Part shown: positions 50,348-59,115 of the stretch, piece by piece
How positions within the stretch are numbered: the stretch's first letter is position 1
How the letters are laid out: each line of letters starts with the position of its first letter
Origin: Collinsella aerofaciens
Lineage (GTDB): Bacteria; Actinomycetota; Coriobacteriia; Coriobacteriales; Coriobacteriaceae
NCBI RefSeq assembly: GCF_015558785.1
Contig: NZ_JADMOP010000004.1
Location: 92,985-156,984, forward strand
Direction of reading: 5' to 3'
DNA length: 64,000 bases
Program-made: the position numbers and the translations under genes
The notes under the pieces: model-generated
Told to the model about the DNA's origin: nothing
The model's input: only the letters and a program-made list of their open reading frames with translations
The model's database searches: none

Positions 50348-51550
50348 ATGCAGATTACCTCAGGCCTGCCTGAAGGCTTTAACGCCGGCGCGTACGACAT
50401 GATTGTCGTCGGTGCTGGATATGCCGGTGCCGTTTGCGCCCGCCGTCTTGCCGAGACCATCGGCTATCGTGTTGCCGTTTTGGAGCGCCGTAGCCACATT
50501 GCGGGCAATGCCTATGACTGCACTGACGAGGCCGGAATCCTGATCCACGAGTACGGTCCGCATATCTATCACACTTTTAACGAGCGCGTGCACAATTTCC
50601 TGTCGCGCTTTACCAAGTGGACGGATTATCAGCACAAGGTGCTCGCCAACATCAACGGTACCCTTATGCCCGTGCCCTTCAACCATGCGAGTCTCAAGCT
50701 CGCCTTTGGTGACGAGCGCGGCGAGGAGCTGTATCAGAAGCTCGTGGAGACCTTTGGCAAGGATGTCAAGGTGCCCATTATGGAGCTGCGTAAGAAGAAC
50801 GACCCGGATCTTGCCGAGGTCGCCGATTCCGTCTACGAGAACGTCTTTTTGCATTACACCATGAAGCAGTGGGGCCAGACGCCCGATCAGATCGATCCCT
50901 CGATCACCGGCCGCGTTCCCGTCTTTGTGGGCGATGATGACCGCTACTTCCCGCAAGCTCCCTTCCAGGGCATGCCGCAGGAGGGCTACACGGCGCTCTT
51001 TGAGCACATGCTCGACCACGACCTGATCGACGTGTTCTGCGACGTGGACGCCCGTGACCTCTTTGAAATCGACGAGACTACCGTCAAGATCGACGGCAAG
51101 GTCTATGGTGGCGAGATCGTCTACACCGGTCCGCTCGATGAGCTGTTCAATCTCGATCTGGGCGCGCTACCGTACCGCACGCTCGACATGAAGTTCGAGA
51201 CGCTCGATATGGACCAGTTCCAGCCCGTGGGCACCGTCAACTACACCACGAGCGAGGACTACACGCGCATTACCGAGTTCAAGAACATGACCGGTCAGAT
51301 CCTGCCCGGCAAGACCACCATCATGAAGGAGTATTCCAAGGCCTATACGCCCGGCTCGGGCGAGACGCCGTACTACGCCATTCTTGAGCCCGAGAACCGT
51401 GAGCTCTATGAGCGCTATCTTGAGCGCGTCCAGAACCTGACGAACTTCCACCCGGTGGGTCGTCTGGCCGAGTATCGTTACTACGATATGGACGCTGTGA
51501 CCAATTCCGCCCTCGATCTTTCGGATGAGATTATCGCCTGCCATGCATAA
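50348..51550 (+). CDS. glf: UDP-galactopyranose mutase
   Basis: 400-residue flavoenzyme that converts UDP-galactopyranose to UDP-galactofuranose. The FAD loop MIVVGAGYAGAVCARRLAE is at about residues 19-37. Typical GLF segments follow: RRSHIAGNAYD, GPHIYHTFNERVHNFL, MKQWGQTPDQIDPSITGRVPVF, DRYFPQAPFQGMPQEGY, EYSKAY and the C-terminal GRLAEYRYYDMD. AAGGAG precedes the ATG. Its stop overlaps the next gene, a GT2 glycosyltransferase, by 8 bp, so the pair probably makes a galactofuranose-containing surface glycan. Confidence 0.93.
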   Translation: MQITSGLPEGFNAGAYDMIVVGAGYAGAVCARRLAETIGYRVAVLERRSHIAGNAYDCTDEAGILIHEYGPHIYHTFNERVHNFLSRFTKWTDYQHKVLANINGTLMPVPFNHASLKLAFGDERGEELYQKLVETFGKDVKVPIMELRKKNDPDLAEVADSVYENVFLHYTMKQWGQTPDQIDPSITGRVPVFVGDDDRYFPQAPFQGMPQEGYTALFEHMLDHDLIDVFCDVDARDLFEIDETTVKIDGKVYGGEIVYTGPLDELFNLDLGALPYRTLDMKFETLDMDQFQPVGTVNYTTSEDYTRITEFKNMTGQILPGKTTIMKEYSKAYTPGSGETPYYAILEPENRELYERYLERVQNLTNFHPVGRLAEYRYYDMDAVTNSALDLSDEIIACHA

Positions 51551-52574
51551 AGTCATAACATTCGGTATTCCCTCGTATAACGCCGCCAAGGACATGGACC
51601 ATTGCATCACCTCCATCTTGGAGGGGAGCAATTACGCCACCGATATCGAGATTATCGTAGTGGACGACGGCTCCAAGGACGAGACGGCCGATAAGGCCGA
51701 CGAGTGGGAGGCACGTTATCCCGGTATCATTCGCGCGGTGCACCAGGAGAACGGCGGCCACGGTATTGCCGTCCTTTCGGGTCTGCGCGAGGCACAGGGC
51801 ACCTACTACAAGGTCGTCGACTCGGATGACTGGCTCGATGCTGCGGCTCTTTCGACTATGCTGTCGATTCTGCGTGGCTTTGAGGAGCGTGACCAGCGCG
51901 TTGACCTGTTTATCTCGAACTACGTGTACGAGAAGGTTTACGAGGGCACGCATACCGCTATTGGCTACAAATTTGCCCTGCCGCGCAAAAAGATCTTTTC
52001 CTGGGATCAGATCGGTCATTTCCGCCTGGACCAGAACCTACTCATGCACAGCCTGTGCTATCGCACGGATGTGCTGCGCGAGTCCAACCTTCCCATGCCG
52101 CCGCACACGTTCTATGTGGACAACATCTACGCCTACGTGCCGCTGCCGCGTTGCAAGACCATGTACTACGCCGACATCGACCTCTATCGCTACTTTATCG
52201 GTCGCGAGGGCCAGAGTGTCAACGAGGCCACGATGGTCAAGCGTCTGGACCAGCAGTTCCGTGTGACGCGCATCATGATGGAGTCGTACCACCTGTACAG
52301 CGATGTTGAGTCGTCGCGTCTGCGCTCGTACATGATGGGCTATTTCACCATGATGATGGCGATCTGCTCGGTGCTCACCAAGCTTTCCGAGGAAGATTGC
52401 GCCGACGAGCGCCTAAAGACGCTGTGGAATGATTTGAAGGCCTACGACGAGCGCATGTATCGTCGTGCCCGCTACGGCGTGGTCGGGTTCTTCACCAATC
52501 TGCGCGGACGGGCCGGAGACAAAACCACACTCGGCCTATACCGTCTTGCCTCAAAGATCTTCAAATTCAACTAG
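51543..52574 (+). CDS. Family 2 glycosyltransferase
   Basis: 343 residues, ATG within the last codons of glf (ATGCATAA overlap). GT-A motifs: FGIPSYNAAKDMDHCITS at the N-terminus, IIVVDDGSKDETADKADEW (about residues 35-53) and KVVDSDDWLD (about 90), the nucleotide-sugar/metal site. The C-terminal third is helical and ends LYRLASKIFKFN. Sugar and acceptor are unknown; coupling to glf suggests galactofuranosyl transfer or an adjoining step. A short inverted duplicate of its last codons lies at 52742-52783. Confidence 0.88.
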   Translation: MHKVITFGIPSYNAAKDMDHCITSILEGSNYATDIEIIVVDDGSKDETADKADEWEARYPGIIRAVHQENGGHGIAVLSGLREAQGTYYKVVDSDDWLDAAALSTMLSILRGFEERDQRVDLFISNYVYEKVYEGTHTAIGYKFALPRKKIFSWDQIGHFRLDQNLLMHSLCYRTDVLRESNLPMPPHTFYVDNIYAYVPLPRCKTMYYADIDLYRYFIGREGQSVNEATMVKRLDQQFRVTRIMMESYHLYSDVESSRLRSYMMGYFTMMMAICSVLTKLSEEDCADERLKTLWNDLKAYDERMYRRARYGVVGFFTNLRGRAGDKTTLGLYRLASKIFKFN

Positions 52575-52606
52575 CTGCCGAGTAATCGCTGCTGATAGGT
52601 TGACTG

Positions 52607-52716
52607 GGCCCCTTGGCCTTTAGTTTGCTACTGCGAACAGTCCTGCTCGCACGGAAAGCACATTAAGTGCTTTCCGGCTCGTGCGGAACTTGTATCAAAC
52701 TAAAGGCCAAGGGGCC
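52607..52716 (+). repeat. Long-arm palindromic element, copy A
   Basis: Perfect 21 bp arms (52607-52627 and 52696-52716, starting GGCCCCTTGGCC) enclose 68 bases that contain ACAGTCCT, the hairpin GGAAAGCAC-ATTAA-GTGCTTTCC and TGCGGAACT. Copy B at 52811-52939 carries the same blocks in the opposite orientation with different arms. It lies 32 bp after the glycosyltransferase stop. Confidence 0.75.
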
Positions 52717-52741
52717 TCTGCTATAAGAATCGATTGTCAGG

Positions 52742-52783
52742 TTATTTGAATTTGAAGATCTTCGACGCGCGGTACACAGGGGC
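52742..52783 (-). pseudogene. Remnant of a glycosyltransferase C-terminus
   Basis: On the minus strand the last codons read Pro-Val-Tyr-Arg-Ala-Ser-Lys-Ile-Phe-Lys-Phe-Lys-stop, matching the end of the adjacent GT2 protein (LYRLASKIFKFN-stop). The core AAGATCTTCAAATTCAA is identical at DNA level. Upstream of this the similarity disappears, so it looks like the 3' stub of a deleted paralogue in inverted orientation, trapped between the two palindromic elements. Confidence 0.5.
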
Positions 52784-52810
52784 CTGGGCTGAAAAAATAT
52801 TAGTTGGTAG

Positions 52811-52939
52811 TCGGTCGGAGGCGGGCGGGCATTACGTTTGTCGCGAGTTCCGCATGCAAAGAAGGCCACTTAATGTGGCCTTCGTCTTGCATAGGACTGT
52901 AGAGCAGCAAACGTAATGCCCGCCCGCCTCCGACCGACG
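52811..52939 (-). repeat. Long-arm palindromic element, copy B
   Basis: Perfect 31 bp arms (52811-52841 and 52909-52939, starting GTCGGTCGGAGG) enclose 67 bases. On the minus strand these read ACAGTCCT, GAAGGCCAC-ATTAA-GTGGCCTTC, TGCGGAACT, as in copy A. It lies 11 bp from the stop codon of the P1 peptidase gene. Together with copy A and the glycosyltransferase stub it fills the 376 bp gap 52575-52950. Confidence 0.75.
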
Positions 52940-52950
52940 GTCGAGTGAGA

Positions 52951-53952
52951 TTACTTCGCAGCACCTGGGATTCCGTGGGAGGTTTTGGCGGTTTTGGCTC
53001 CGTTTACGATGGCGGTTTCCAGGGCCCTTACGGCGAGCATGCCCAGCAGGTCTAGGGGAACGGCGGCGCTTGCCTGGGCGCCCAGTTTGCCGCTGGCGAG
53101 GGTGTAGATGGTGTCGCCGTCGTTGGTGGTGTGTGTGGGGCGGATGGCGTGTGCGTAGGCGTCTGCGGCCATCTGGGAGACCTTGGTGGCTTGTGCCTTA
53201 GTGAGTTCCACGTTGGTGACGATGCAGCTGATGGTGGTGTTGGTGCGGTCGAGCGGCATCTGCATGGATCCGGCGGCGGCAAAGGCTGCGAGTTCCATGT
53301 CGACGATCTGGTCGCTATCGGCTGCGGCGCGCATGCCGGCGACCCACTCGCCGGTGAAGGGGTCGACAACGTTGCCGCAGGCGTTGACCGAGACCACGGC
53401 GCCCACCTTGATGGGGCCGAGTGCCACGGCGGCAGCTCCAAGGCCGGCCTTCATGCAGGTGGCAGGCCCCATGAGCTTACCCACGGTAGCGCCCGTGCCG
53501 GCGCCTACGTTGCCCTGTTCGAGCTTGGTGGGGGTGTGGTCGAGTGCTTCGCGCACGGCGGCGATGCCGGCCTCAATGTCGGGGCGCACGGTGGGGTTAC
53601 CAAAGGCGAGGTCGAAGATACAGCTGGAGCACACGATAGGCACCTGCGTGGGGCCGACGGGAAGGCCGATGCCGCGGCTCTCAAGCTCGCGAGCGACGCC
53701 GCTTGCAGCCTCGAGGCCAAAGGCCGATCCACCCGAAAGGCAGACGGCGTGGACCTTGTCGACGGTGTTCTCGGGTCGCAGCAGGTCGGTTTCGCGCGAT
53801 GCTGGAGCACCGCCGCGAACGTCAACGCCGCCGGTGGCGCCCTCGGGTGCCACGATTACGGTGCAACCGGTGCCGGCCTCCTCGTCCGTATAGTTGCCAT
53901 AGCAAAAGCCATCGACATCGCAGACGTCAATGGCCTCGAGCAGTGTATCCAT
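52951..53952 (-). CDS. P1 family (S58) peptidase/amidohydrolase
   Basis: 333 residues of the DmpA/NylC fold. Family segments: GTGCTVIVAPEGATGGVDVRGGAPASRETDLL, VHAVCLSGGSAFGLEAASGV, QGNVGAGTGATVGK. The likely autoprocessing site is Asn-Thr in DRTNTTISCIVTN (about residue 237), where the new N-terminal Thr acts as nucleophile in NylC-like members. The substrate (D-amino-acid peptides, beta-peptides or cyclic amides) is unknown. Cytoplasmic, no signal peptide. Confidence 0.85.
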   Translation of the reverse strand: MDTLLEAIDVCDVDGFCYGNYTDEEAGTGCTVIVAPEGATGGVDVRGGAPASRETDLLRPENTVDKVHAVCLSGGSAFGLEAASGVARELESRGIGLPVGPTQVPIVCSSCIFDLAFGNPTVRPDIEAGIAAVREALDHTPTKLEQGNVGAGTGATVGKLMGPATCMKAGLGAAAVALGPIKVGAVVSVNACGNVVDPFTGEWVAGMRAAADSDQIVDMELAAFAAAGSMQMPLDRTNTTISCIVTNVELTKAQATKVSQMAADAYAHAIRPTHTTNDGDTIYTLASGKLGAQASAAVPLDLLGMLAVRALETAIVNGAKTAKTSHGIPGAAK

Positions 53953-54053
53953 GTTTAACTCCTATCGGTTTTCCGCCGCGCCTTGTGCCCGGTCGGGATC
54001 CGTACGGTACGCCAAAATTGTAGGCGCCGGGGGATACCCAGCGCCAGATGCAA

Positions 54054-54635
54054 TTACGAGAGTTTTTGAATCGCGCGCGCGACGCGGGCGATGGGTAGGC
54101 CCACCACGTTATAGAAGTCGCCCGAAATATCGTGCACGAGCATGCGTCCTCCTGTGCCCTGAATGCCGTAGGCGCCGGCCTTGTCCATGGGCTCACCCGA
54201 GGCGACGTAGTGCTCGATCTGCTCGTCGGTGAGCTCGTAGAACGTCACGTCGGTCACATCGACAAAGGACAGGCTTTCGGCGGCATGCGGGGCGGTCGTA
54301 TCGCCTGCCTTAACGATGCAGACGCCGGTTGCGACCTGGTGCGTGCGGCCCGAAAGCTCACGGAGCATAGTGCGCGCCTCGTCCTCGGTTGCCGGCTTGC
54401 CCAGAATCTTGCCGTCAAAGGTGACGATGGTGTCGGCCGCGACCGTCAGCTCATTGGGCTCGGCATACTCGGCAGCAACGGCAGCCGCCTTGGCGCGTGC
54501 CAAGCGCTCGACAAGCGTGAGCGGGGCCTCGCCATCAAAGGGCGTTTCGTCGATATCCGCGGGAATCACGCGAATGTTGTAGCCTGCCTCGCGCATCAGC
54601 TCTATGCGGCGCGGCGATTGCGAAGCCAAAATCAT
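54054..54635 (-). CDS. maf: Maf-family nucleoside triphosphate pyrophosphatase
   Basis: 193 residues beginning ILASQSPRRIELMREAGYNIRVIPADIDE, the Maf signature with the SxxR motif. The catalytic Asp region is VAADTIVTFDGKILGKP (about residue 66), and DKAGAYGIQGTGGRMLVHDISGDFYNVVGLPI closes the family fold. Such enzymes hydrolyse dTTP/UTP or modified nucleotides and affect septation. The ATG overlaps the stop of the DJ-1-like gene (ATGA), implying coupled translation. Confidence 0.92.
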   Translation of the reverse strand: MILASQSPRRIELMREAGYNIRVIPADIDETPFDGEAPLTLVERLARAKAAAVAAEYAEPNELTVAADTIVTFDGKILGKPATEDEARTMLRELSGRTHQVATGVCIVKAGDTTAPHAAESLSFVDVTDVTFYELTDEQIEHYVASGEPMDKAGAYGIQGTGGRMLVHDISGDFYNVVGLPIARVARAIQKLS

Positions 54636-55174
54636 AGTTGGATGCCCTCGGCGACCTTCTCGACGGCCTTGTCGCCGGCGAGCGTGCGCAGCAGCTCCAA
54701 TGCAAAGGGGAGGGACTGTGCCATGCCGCTGGCAGTGATGATGTTGCCGTCTTGCGTGACCTTCTCGCCGGTATAGGCGCCTTCGGGGAAGCTTTTCTCA
54801 AAGCCAGGGAAGCACGTGGCATGGCGCCCCTCGAGCAGGTCGAGCTCGCCCAGGATAAACGGGGCGGCGCAGATGGCGGCGACGTGCTTGGTTGCGGCGA
54901 ACTCGCAGACCACGTCGCAGACGCGCTGATCTGCGCGCAGGTTGGTGGCACCGGGCAGGCCGCCGGGCAGCACGACGCAGTCGTACTCGTCAAAGTTGAT
55001 CTCATCAAAGAGCGCATCGCAGGTCACGGGGATCTGCAGCGAGCTTACGACCTCGCGCGTGGGCATGATCGAGACGAGCGTGGCACGCACGCCGCCGCGA
55101 CGCATGACATCGACCATGGTCAAGCATTCAATAGTTTCAAAGCCATCGGCGGCGAGAACGGCAACGCTGGGCAT
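54632..55174 (-). CDS. DJ-1/PfpI family protein
   Basis: 180 residues from the ATG at 55174 (AAAGGA upstream). The class I glutamine amidotransferase-like fold has the motifs LAADGFETIECLTMVDVMRRGG (Glu near residue 13), DCVVLPGGLPGATNLR (about 65) and the nucleophile elbow VAAICAAPFILGE with Cys at about 104. Members include YajL and ThiJ, proposed deglycases/chaperones. It heads a two-gene operon with maf. Confidence 0.88.
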   Translation of the reverse strand: MPSVAVLAADGFETIECLTMVDVMRRGGVRATLVSIMPTREVVSSLQIPVTCDALFDEINFDEYDCVVLPGGLPGATNLRADQRVCDVVCEFAATKHVAAICAAPFILGELDLLEGRHATCFPGFEKSFPEGAYTGEKVTQDGNIITASGMAQSLPFALELLRTLAGDKAVEKVAEGIQL

Positions 55175-55279
55175 GAGGGTTCCTTTCATAGGCGGCATAC
55201 AATTAGCCGTCTTATACCCCGAAGACCTCCGCTTGCCACGCTCGATTTCCCAATGATTATCTGAGCAATGATTAAGCGG

Positions 55280-56593
55280 CTAGTTGCGCCTAAGGTGGAC
55301 GACGGTCTCGCAGTGGAAGGTTTGTGGGAACAGGTCGACTGGCGTGATCTTTACGGGGGAGAAGGTGCCTTCTTCGACAAAGCGTTTGAGATCGCGCGCC
55401 AGGGTGGCCGGGTCGCAGCTCACGTAGGCGACATCGCGGGCACTCGTGCTGGCGATAAGGCCGATCGCCTCGGGGGCGAGGCCTGCGCGCGGCGGGTCGA
55501 CCACCAAGATGTCGGCATCCTGGTCGGGGAACTCGCGCACCGCGTCTCCGCCAATGACGTCGACGTTATCAAGCTTGTTGATTTCCAGGTTACGGCGTAG
55601 ATCGCGCACGGCGGGGCCGTAGGCCTCGACGGCAGCGACAAAGTCGCAGCGGCGGGCGAGCGGCAGGGTAAAGGTGCCGGCACCGCAGTACAGGTCCACG
55701 GCAAGCTCGTCTTCCTGCGGGTCGAGCGCTTCCATGACAAGATCGATCAAAATCTCGGCACCCTTGGTGTTGACCTGGAAAAAAGACGGGGCAGACAAGC
55801 GCATCTGATCCTCGGCGATATTCTCGGTCCATGAGCCCTCTCCGGCGAGCATTTCGACCTTGGAGACACGGCGGGCCTTCTTTTCGCCCTTGCTCATCAC
55901 GCGTACGATGCTCGTAGGATGAGCGGCGTCCGCCAGCACGCGGGAGACCTGCGAGCGCGGAAAAGAGCCTGTGGGCGTCCAGAGTGCGACCTCGAGTGCC
56001 TTGGTGCGGCGCGATGCGCGAATGCCCACGCGTTCGAGCCCCAAGTCATGGCTGCCGCTTAGATAGTTGAGTGCGCCGACGACCGATTTGAGTGCCTTCG
56101 GGAAGCGCTTATCGAACAGCGGACACATATCGACGGTCACGATTTTGCTGGGGTCGACACCGTGCATGCCAAGGCGCACGCGACCGTTGACGACGGTCGG
56201 TTCGAGCTCGATTTTATTGCGGTAGCCCCAGTCGTCCTTGGTGTGGCAGATGGGCTGTACCAACTCATCTGCCAGCTCAGGAGCGAACTTGCCGATGCGC
56301 TCGAGCGTGGAGCGCAGGTTTTGCTCCTTGGCGGCGAGCTGTGCCGTGCGTGAGAGATTGCCCCACGAGCAGCCGCCGCAGATGCCCACGAAGGGGCAGG
56401 GAGGCTGAATGCGATTGGGGCTTGGCTCCAGAATCTCGGTGGTGCGGGCGCGCATGAATGACTTGCCGTCCTGTACGACCTCGGCCTCGACGGTGTCGCC
56501 TGCCACGGCACCCTGCACAAAGACGGCCTTGCCGTTGTCGGCGTGCGCCAGCCCGTCGGCGCCGTAGGTCATCGATTCTATAGTGAGCTTCAT
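55280..56593 (-). CDS. RNA uracil-C5 methyltransferase (RlmD/TrmA family)
   Basis: 437 residues from the ATG at 56593 (ACAGGA upstream). It has an N-terminal TRAM domain (residues 1-60), an Fe-S cysteine set in CPFVGICGGCSWGNLS (about 73-88) and a fourth Cys later. The SAM-binding motif is VDLYCGAGTFTLPLARRC (about 295), followed by VVDPPRAGLAPEA (about 362) and the catalytic Cys in AYVSCDPATLARDL (about 388). It transfers methyl to C5 of uridine in 23S rRNA or tRNA; the exact site cannot be read from sequence. Confidence 0.9.
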   Translation of the reverse strand: MKLTIESMTYGADGLAHADNGKAVFVQGAVAGDTVEAEVVQDGKSFMRARTTEILEPSPNRIQPPCPFVGICGGCSWGNLSRTAQLAAKEQNLRSTLERIGKFAPELADELVQPICHTKDDWGYRNKIELEPTVVNGRVRLGMHGVDPSKIVTVDMCPLFDKRFPKALKSVVGALNYLSGSHDLGLERVGIRASRRTKALEVALWTPTGSFPRSQVSRVLADAAHPTSIVRVMSKGEKKARRVSKVEMLAGEGSWTENIAEDQMRLSAPSFFQVNTKGAEILIDLVMEALDPQEDELAVDLYCGAGTFTLPLARRCDFVAAVEAYGPAVRDLRRNLEINKLDNVDVIGGDAVREFPDQDADILVVDPPRAGLAPEAIGLIASTSARDVAYVSCDPATLARDLKRFVEEGTFSPVKITPVDLFPQTFHCETVVHLRRN

Positions 56594-56637
56594 ATTCCTG
56601 CCTGTCATTCGCGTTGTTGTTCGCACCATGGTAGCAG

Positions 56638-56684
56638 GGAAAAGCGCCCCGTATCCGAGGCTTTCCTCAAATGCGGGGCGCTTC
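56638..56684 (-). terminator. Terminator of ppk
   Basis: Minus strand GAAGCGCCCCGCAT / ATACGGGGCGCTTTTC hairpin. Beside it, CTTCTACAAAC occurs twice in tandem (56681-56704). Confidence 0.65.
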
Positions 56685-56706
56685 TACAAACTGCTTCTAC
56701 AAACGA

Positions 56707-59115
56707 CTATTTCGTCTTGCCGGTAATGAGCGTCTTAAGACCCAGGCCGATCAGACCCAGGCCCATGCGCACGCGGCCGGGGCGATGGCGCTCGATGGCC
56801 TTGGTCTTGCCAGCGGGCTTATCGCGACGGGCGCTCGTCTCGGGTGCGGGCTTGGTGACCTGCGGATCGGGCTGAGGTGCAGGTGCAGGCTCGGGCTCAA
56901 TGACGGTCGCCTGGACCTCTTGGACCTTGGGTGCTACTGGCTGCGGCTCGGCCTCGGAGGCAGGTTCCGCCTCAATGACGGGCTCGGGCGCGGCCTCGGC
57001 GTTGCGATAGGCGCGCTCCAGCAGGGCTTCCTGTGAGTTGAAGGGTTTCTCACCCTCTGCACGCTCCACGGGGACCCAGGTGCCGTCGCTCGTGAGGCTG
57101 CGGGCCTTCACGTTGTCGCGCAGCTGCATGCCCATGTACTCGTGCACCAGAGCGCAGCAGGTGGGGTCGAGCACGGGGAAGGCAATCTCCACGCGGTGCT
57201 CGGTGTTGCGCGTCATCATGTCTGCCGAGCTCAGGTAAATCATGTCCGAGTCCACGCCGAAAGCATAGACGCGCGCGTGCTCCAAAAAGCGTCCGACGAT
57301 GGAGCGGACATGCACGTTCTCGGTCTTGCCCGGAACACCGGGCTTGAGGCATGAGATGCCGCGGATGATCATGTCTACGCGCACGCCGGCACACGATGCC
57401 TCGGCGATCTTGTCGATAACCTCGCGGTCGGTCAGTGAGTTGAGCTTAAAGAACACGCGGGCGGGCTCGCCGGCAAGGGCGCGCTGGATCTCGCGGTCAA
57501 GCCCGCGCATGATGAGCGGTTTCAGTCCGACGGGCGCCACACCCAGGAAGCGGTAGTCGCCGCGCAGGTTGCCCAGCGACAGATTGCGGAAGAACAGGTT
57601 GGCGTCTTCACCGATGCCGGGATGGGCTGTCATGAGCATAAAGTCGCTGTAGAGTTTGGCCGTCTTCTCGTTAAAGTTGCCGGTGCCCAAAAGCGTGAGG
57701 CGGGTGAGCGCCATGCCCTCGCGATAGGTGAGCTGGCAGATCTTGGAGTGGCACTTAAAGCCTTCGGAGCCGTAGATGACGGTGCAGCCTGCCTCTTCCA
57801 GACGCTCGGCCCACTCGATGTTGTTCTGCTCGTCAAAGCGGGCGCGGAGCTCCATGAGCACCGTGACCTCTTTGCCGTTCTCGGCGGCATCGATCAGCGA
57901 CTCGCATAGGCGGCTCTGCTTGGCCACGCGGTAGAGCGTGATGCGCAACGAGATGCACTCGGGATCGTAGGCTGCCTCGTGTACCAGATCCAGGAACGGA
58001 TTCATGGCCTCGTAAGGGTAGAAGAGCAGCTTGTCGTGCTGCAGCACCTGCTCGCGGATGGAGCGGGTCATGTCGATGGTGGGGTTGGGCTGTGGCTTAA
58101 ACGGCGTAAAGAGGAGCTCGTTGCGCAGGTGCTCGGGAATCTTGCCCTCAATGCCAAAGACGTAGCCCAGGTTGAGCGGGATATCGCAGGTAAAGACAGA
58201 GCGGCGCGAAAGCTCGAGCGCCTTGCGGATAGTCTTGAGCGTCGCCTTCTCGAGCGACCCCGAGACCGCGAGCACTACCGGCTGCAGGCGCAGGCGCTTC
58301 TTGAGAATGCGCTTCATGTGCTGGCGGTAGTCCTCTTCCTCTTCGACGCCCTCGCCGTCCGGATCGATGTCGGCGTTGCGGGTGACGCGGATCAGCGCAC
58401 GATCCAGCGGCTTATAGGAGCCAAAGCAGCTGTCCAGGCAGGCGAGGATGACGTCCTCGAGCAAGATGTAGGAGTAGGTGCCGGTGGGCGAGGGGATCTC
58501 GACCACGCGGTTCATCGAGGCGGGAATCTCGATAAGGCCCAGTAGGCTCTCCTCGTCGGTGGCGCCGTCCAGACCACAGGCCAGATAGAGCGCGCCGTTG
58601 CGCAGGTTGGGGAAGGGGTGGCGAGGATCGATGACCAGCGGCGAGATGACCGGCGACACGTAGGCCTGGAAGTAGCGGGTTACAAAGGTGCGCTCCTCGG
58701 GCGTAAGCGAATCGATGTGGGCGCGGTGAACGCCCAAGGTGTCGAGCTTGCCCTCGATGCTCTTAAAGATGGACTCCCAACGGGTAAGGAGCCCGGGCAT
58801 TTCGGCCATGACAGCATCGACCTGTTCGGAGGCGGTCATATTGCTCTTGTTGTCGACAGGTTGTTTTTTGAGCTCCGCCAGATCGGACAGGCCGCCCACG
58901 CGCACCATAAGGAACTCGTCGAGGTTGGACTCGAAGATCGAGACGAACTTTAGTCGCTCGAATAACGGAACGGTTTCGTCGAAGGCTTCGTCGAGCACGC
59001 GGTTGTCAAAGCGTAGCCAGCTGAGCTCTCGGTTTTGCGTGTATGAGAAGTCGCGCGGCGGTTTGCGCAGCTTTGCGGCGGCTTGCTTCTTTTCGATTTT
59101 GCTCGGCATATGCAT
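56707..59115 (-). CDS. ppk1: Polyphosphate kinase 1
   Basis: About 802 residues from the ATG at 59115 (a second ATG is two codons later; the RBS is weak). The PPK1 N-domain begins FSYTQNRELSWLRFDNRVLDEAFDE, and the head/catalytic regions follow: SLRITLYRVAKQSRLCESLIDAAENGKEVTVLMELRARFDEQNNI. The autophosphorylated His is in SEGFKCHSKICQL (about residue 450), and YLSSADMMTRN appears later. The last ~110 residues are a Glu/Pro/Ala-rich tail ending in a basic amphipathic stretch (RHRPGRVRMGLGLIGLGLKTLITGK), which is not part of the core enzyme. It makes polyphosphate from ATP. Confidence 0.92.
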   Translation of the reverse strand: MHMPSKIEKKQAAAKLRKPPRDFSYTQNRELSWLRFDNRVLDEAFDETVPLFERLKFVSIFESNLDEFLMVRVGGLSDLAELKKQPVDNKSNMTASEQVDAVMAEMPGLLTRWESIFKSIEGKLDTLGVHRAHIDSLTPEERTFVTRYFQAYVSPVISPLVIDPRHPFPNLRNGALYLACGLDGATDEESLLGLIEIPASMNRVVEIPSPTGTYSYILLEDVILACLDSCFGSYKPLDRALIRVTRNADIDPDGEGVEEEEDYRQHMKRILKKRLRLQPVVLAVSGSLEKATLKTIRKALELSRRSVFTCDIPLNLGYVFGIEGKIPEHLRNELLFTPFKPQPNPTIDMTRSIREQVLQHDKLLFYPYEAMNPFLDLVHEAAYDPECISLRITLYRVAKQSRLCESLIDAAENGKEVTVLMELRARFDEQNNIEWAERLEEAGCTVIYGSEGFKCHSKICQLTYREGMALTRLTLLGTGNFNEKTAKLYSDFMLMTAHPGIGEDANLFFRNLSLGNLRGDYRFLGVAPVGLKPLIMRGLDREIQRALAGEPARVFFKLNSLTDREVIDKIAEASCAGVRVDMIIRGISCLKPGVPGKTENVHVRSIVGRFLEHARVYAFGVDSDMIYLSSADMMTRNTEHRVEIAFPVLDPTCCALVHEYMGMQLRDNVKARSLTSDGTWVPVERAEGEKPFNSQEALLERAYRNAEAAPEPVIEAEPASEAEPQPVAPKVQEVQATVIEPEPAPAPQPDPQVTKPAPETSARRDKPAGKTKAIERHRPGRVRMGLGLIGLGLKTLITGKTK

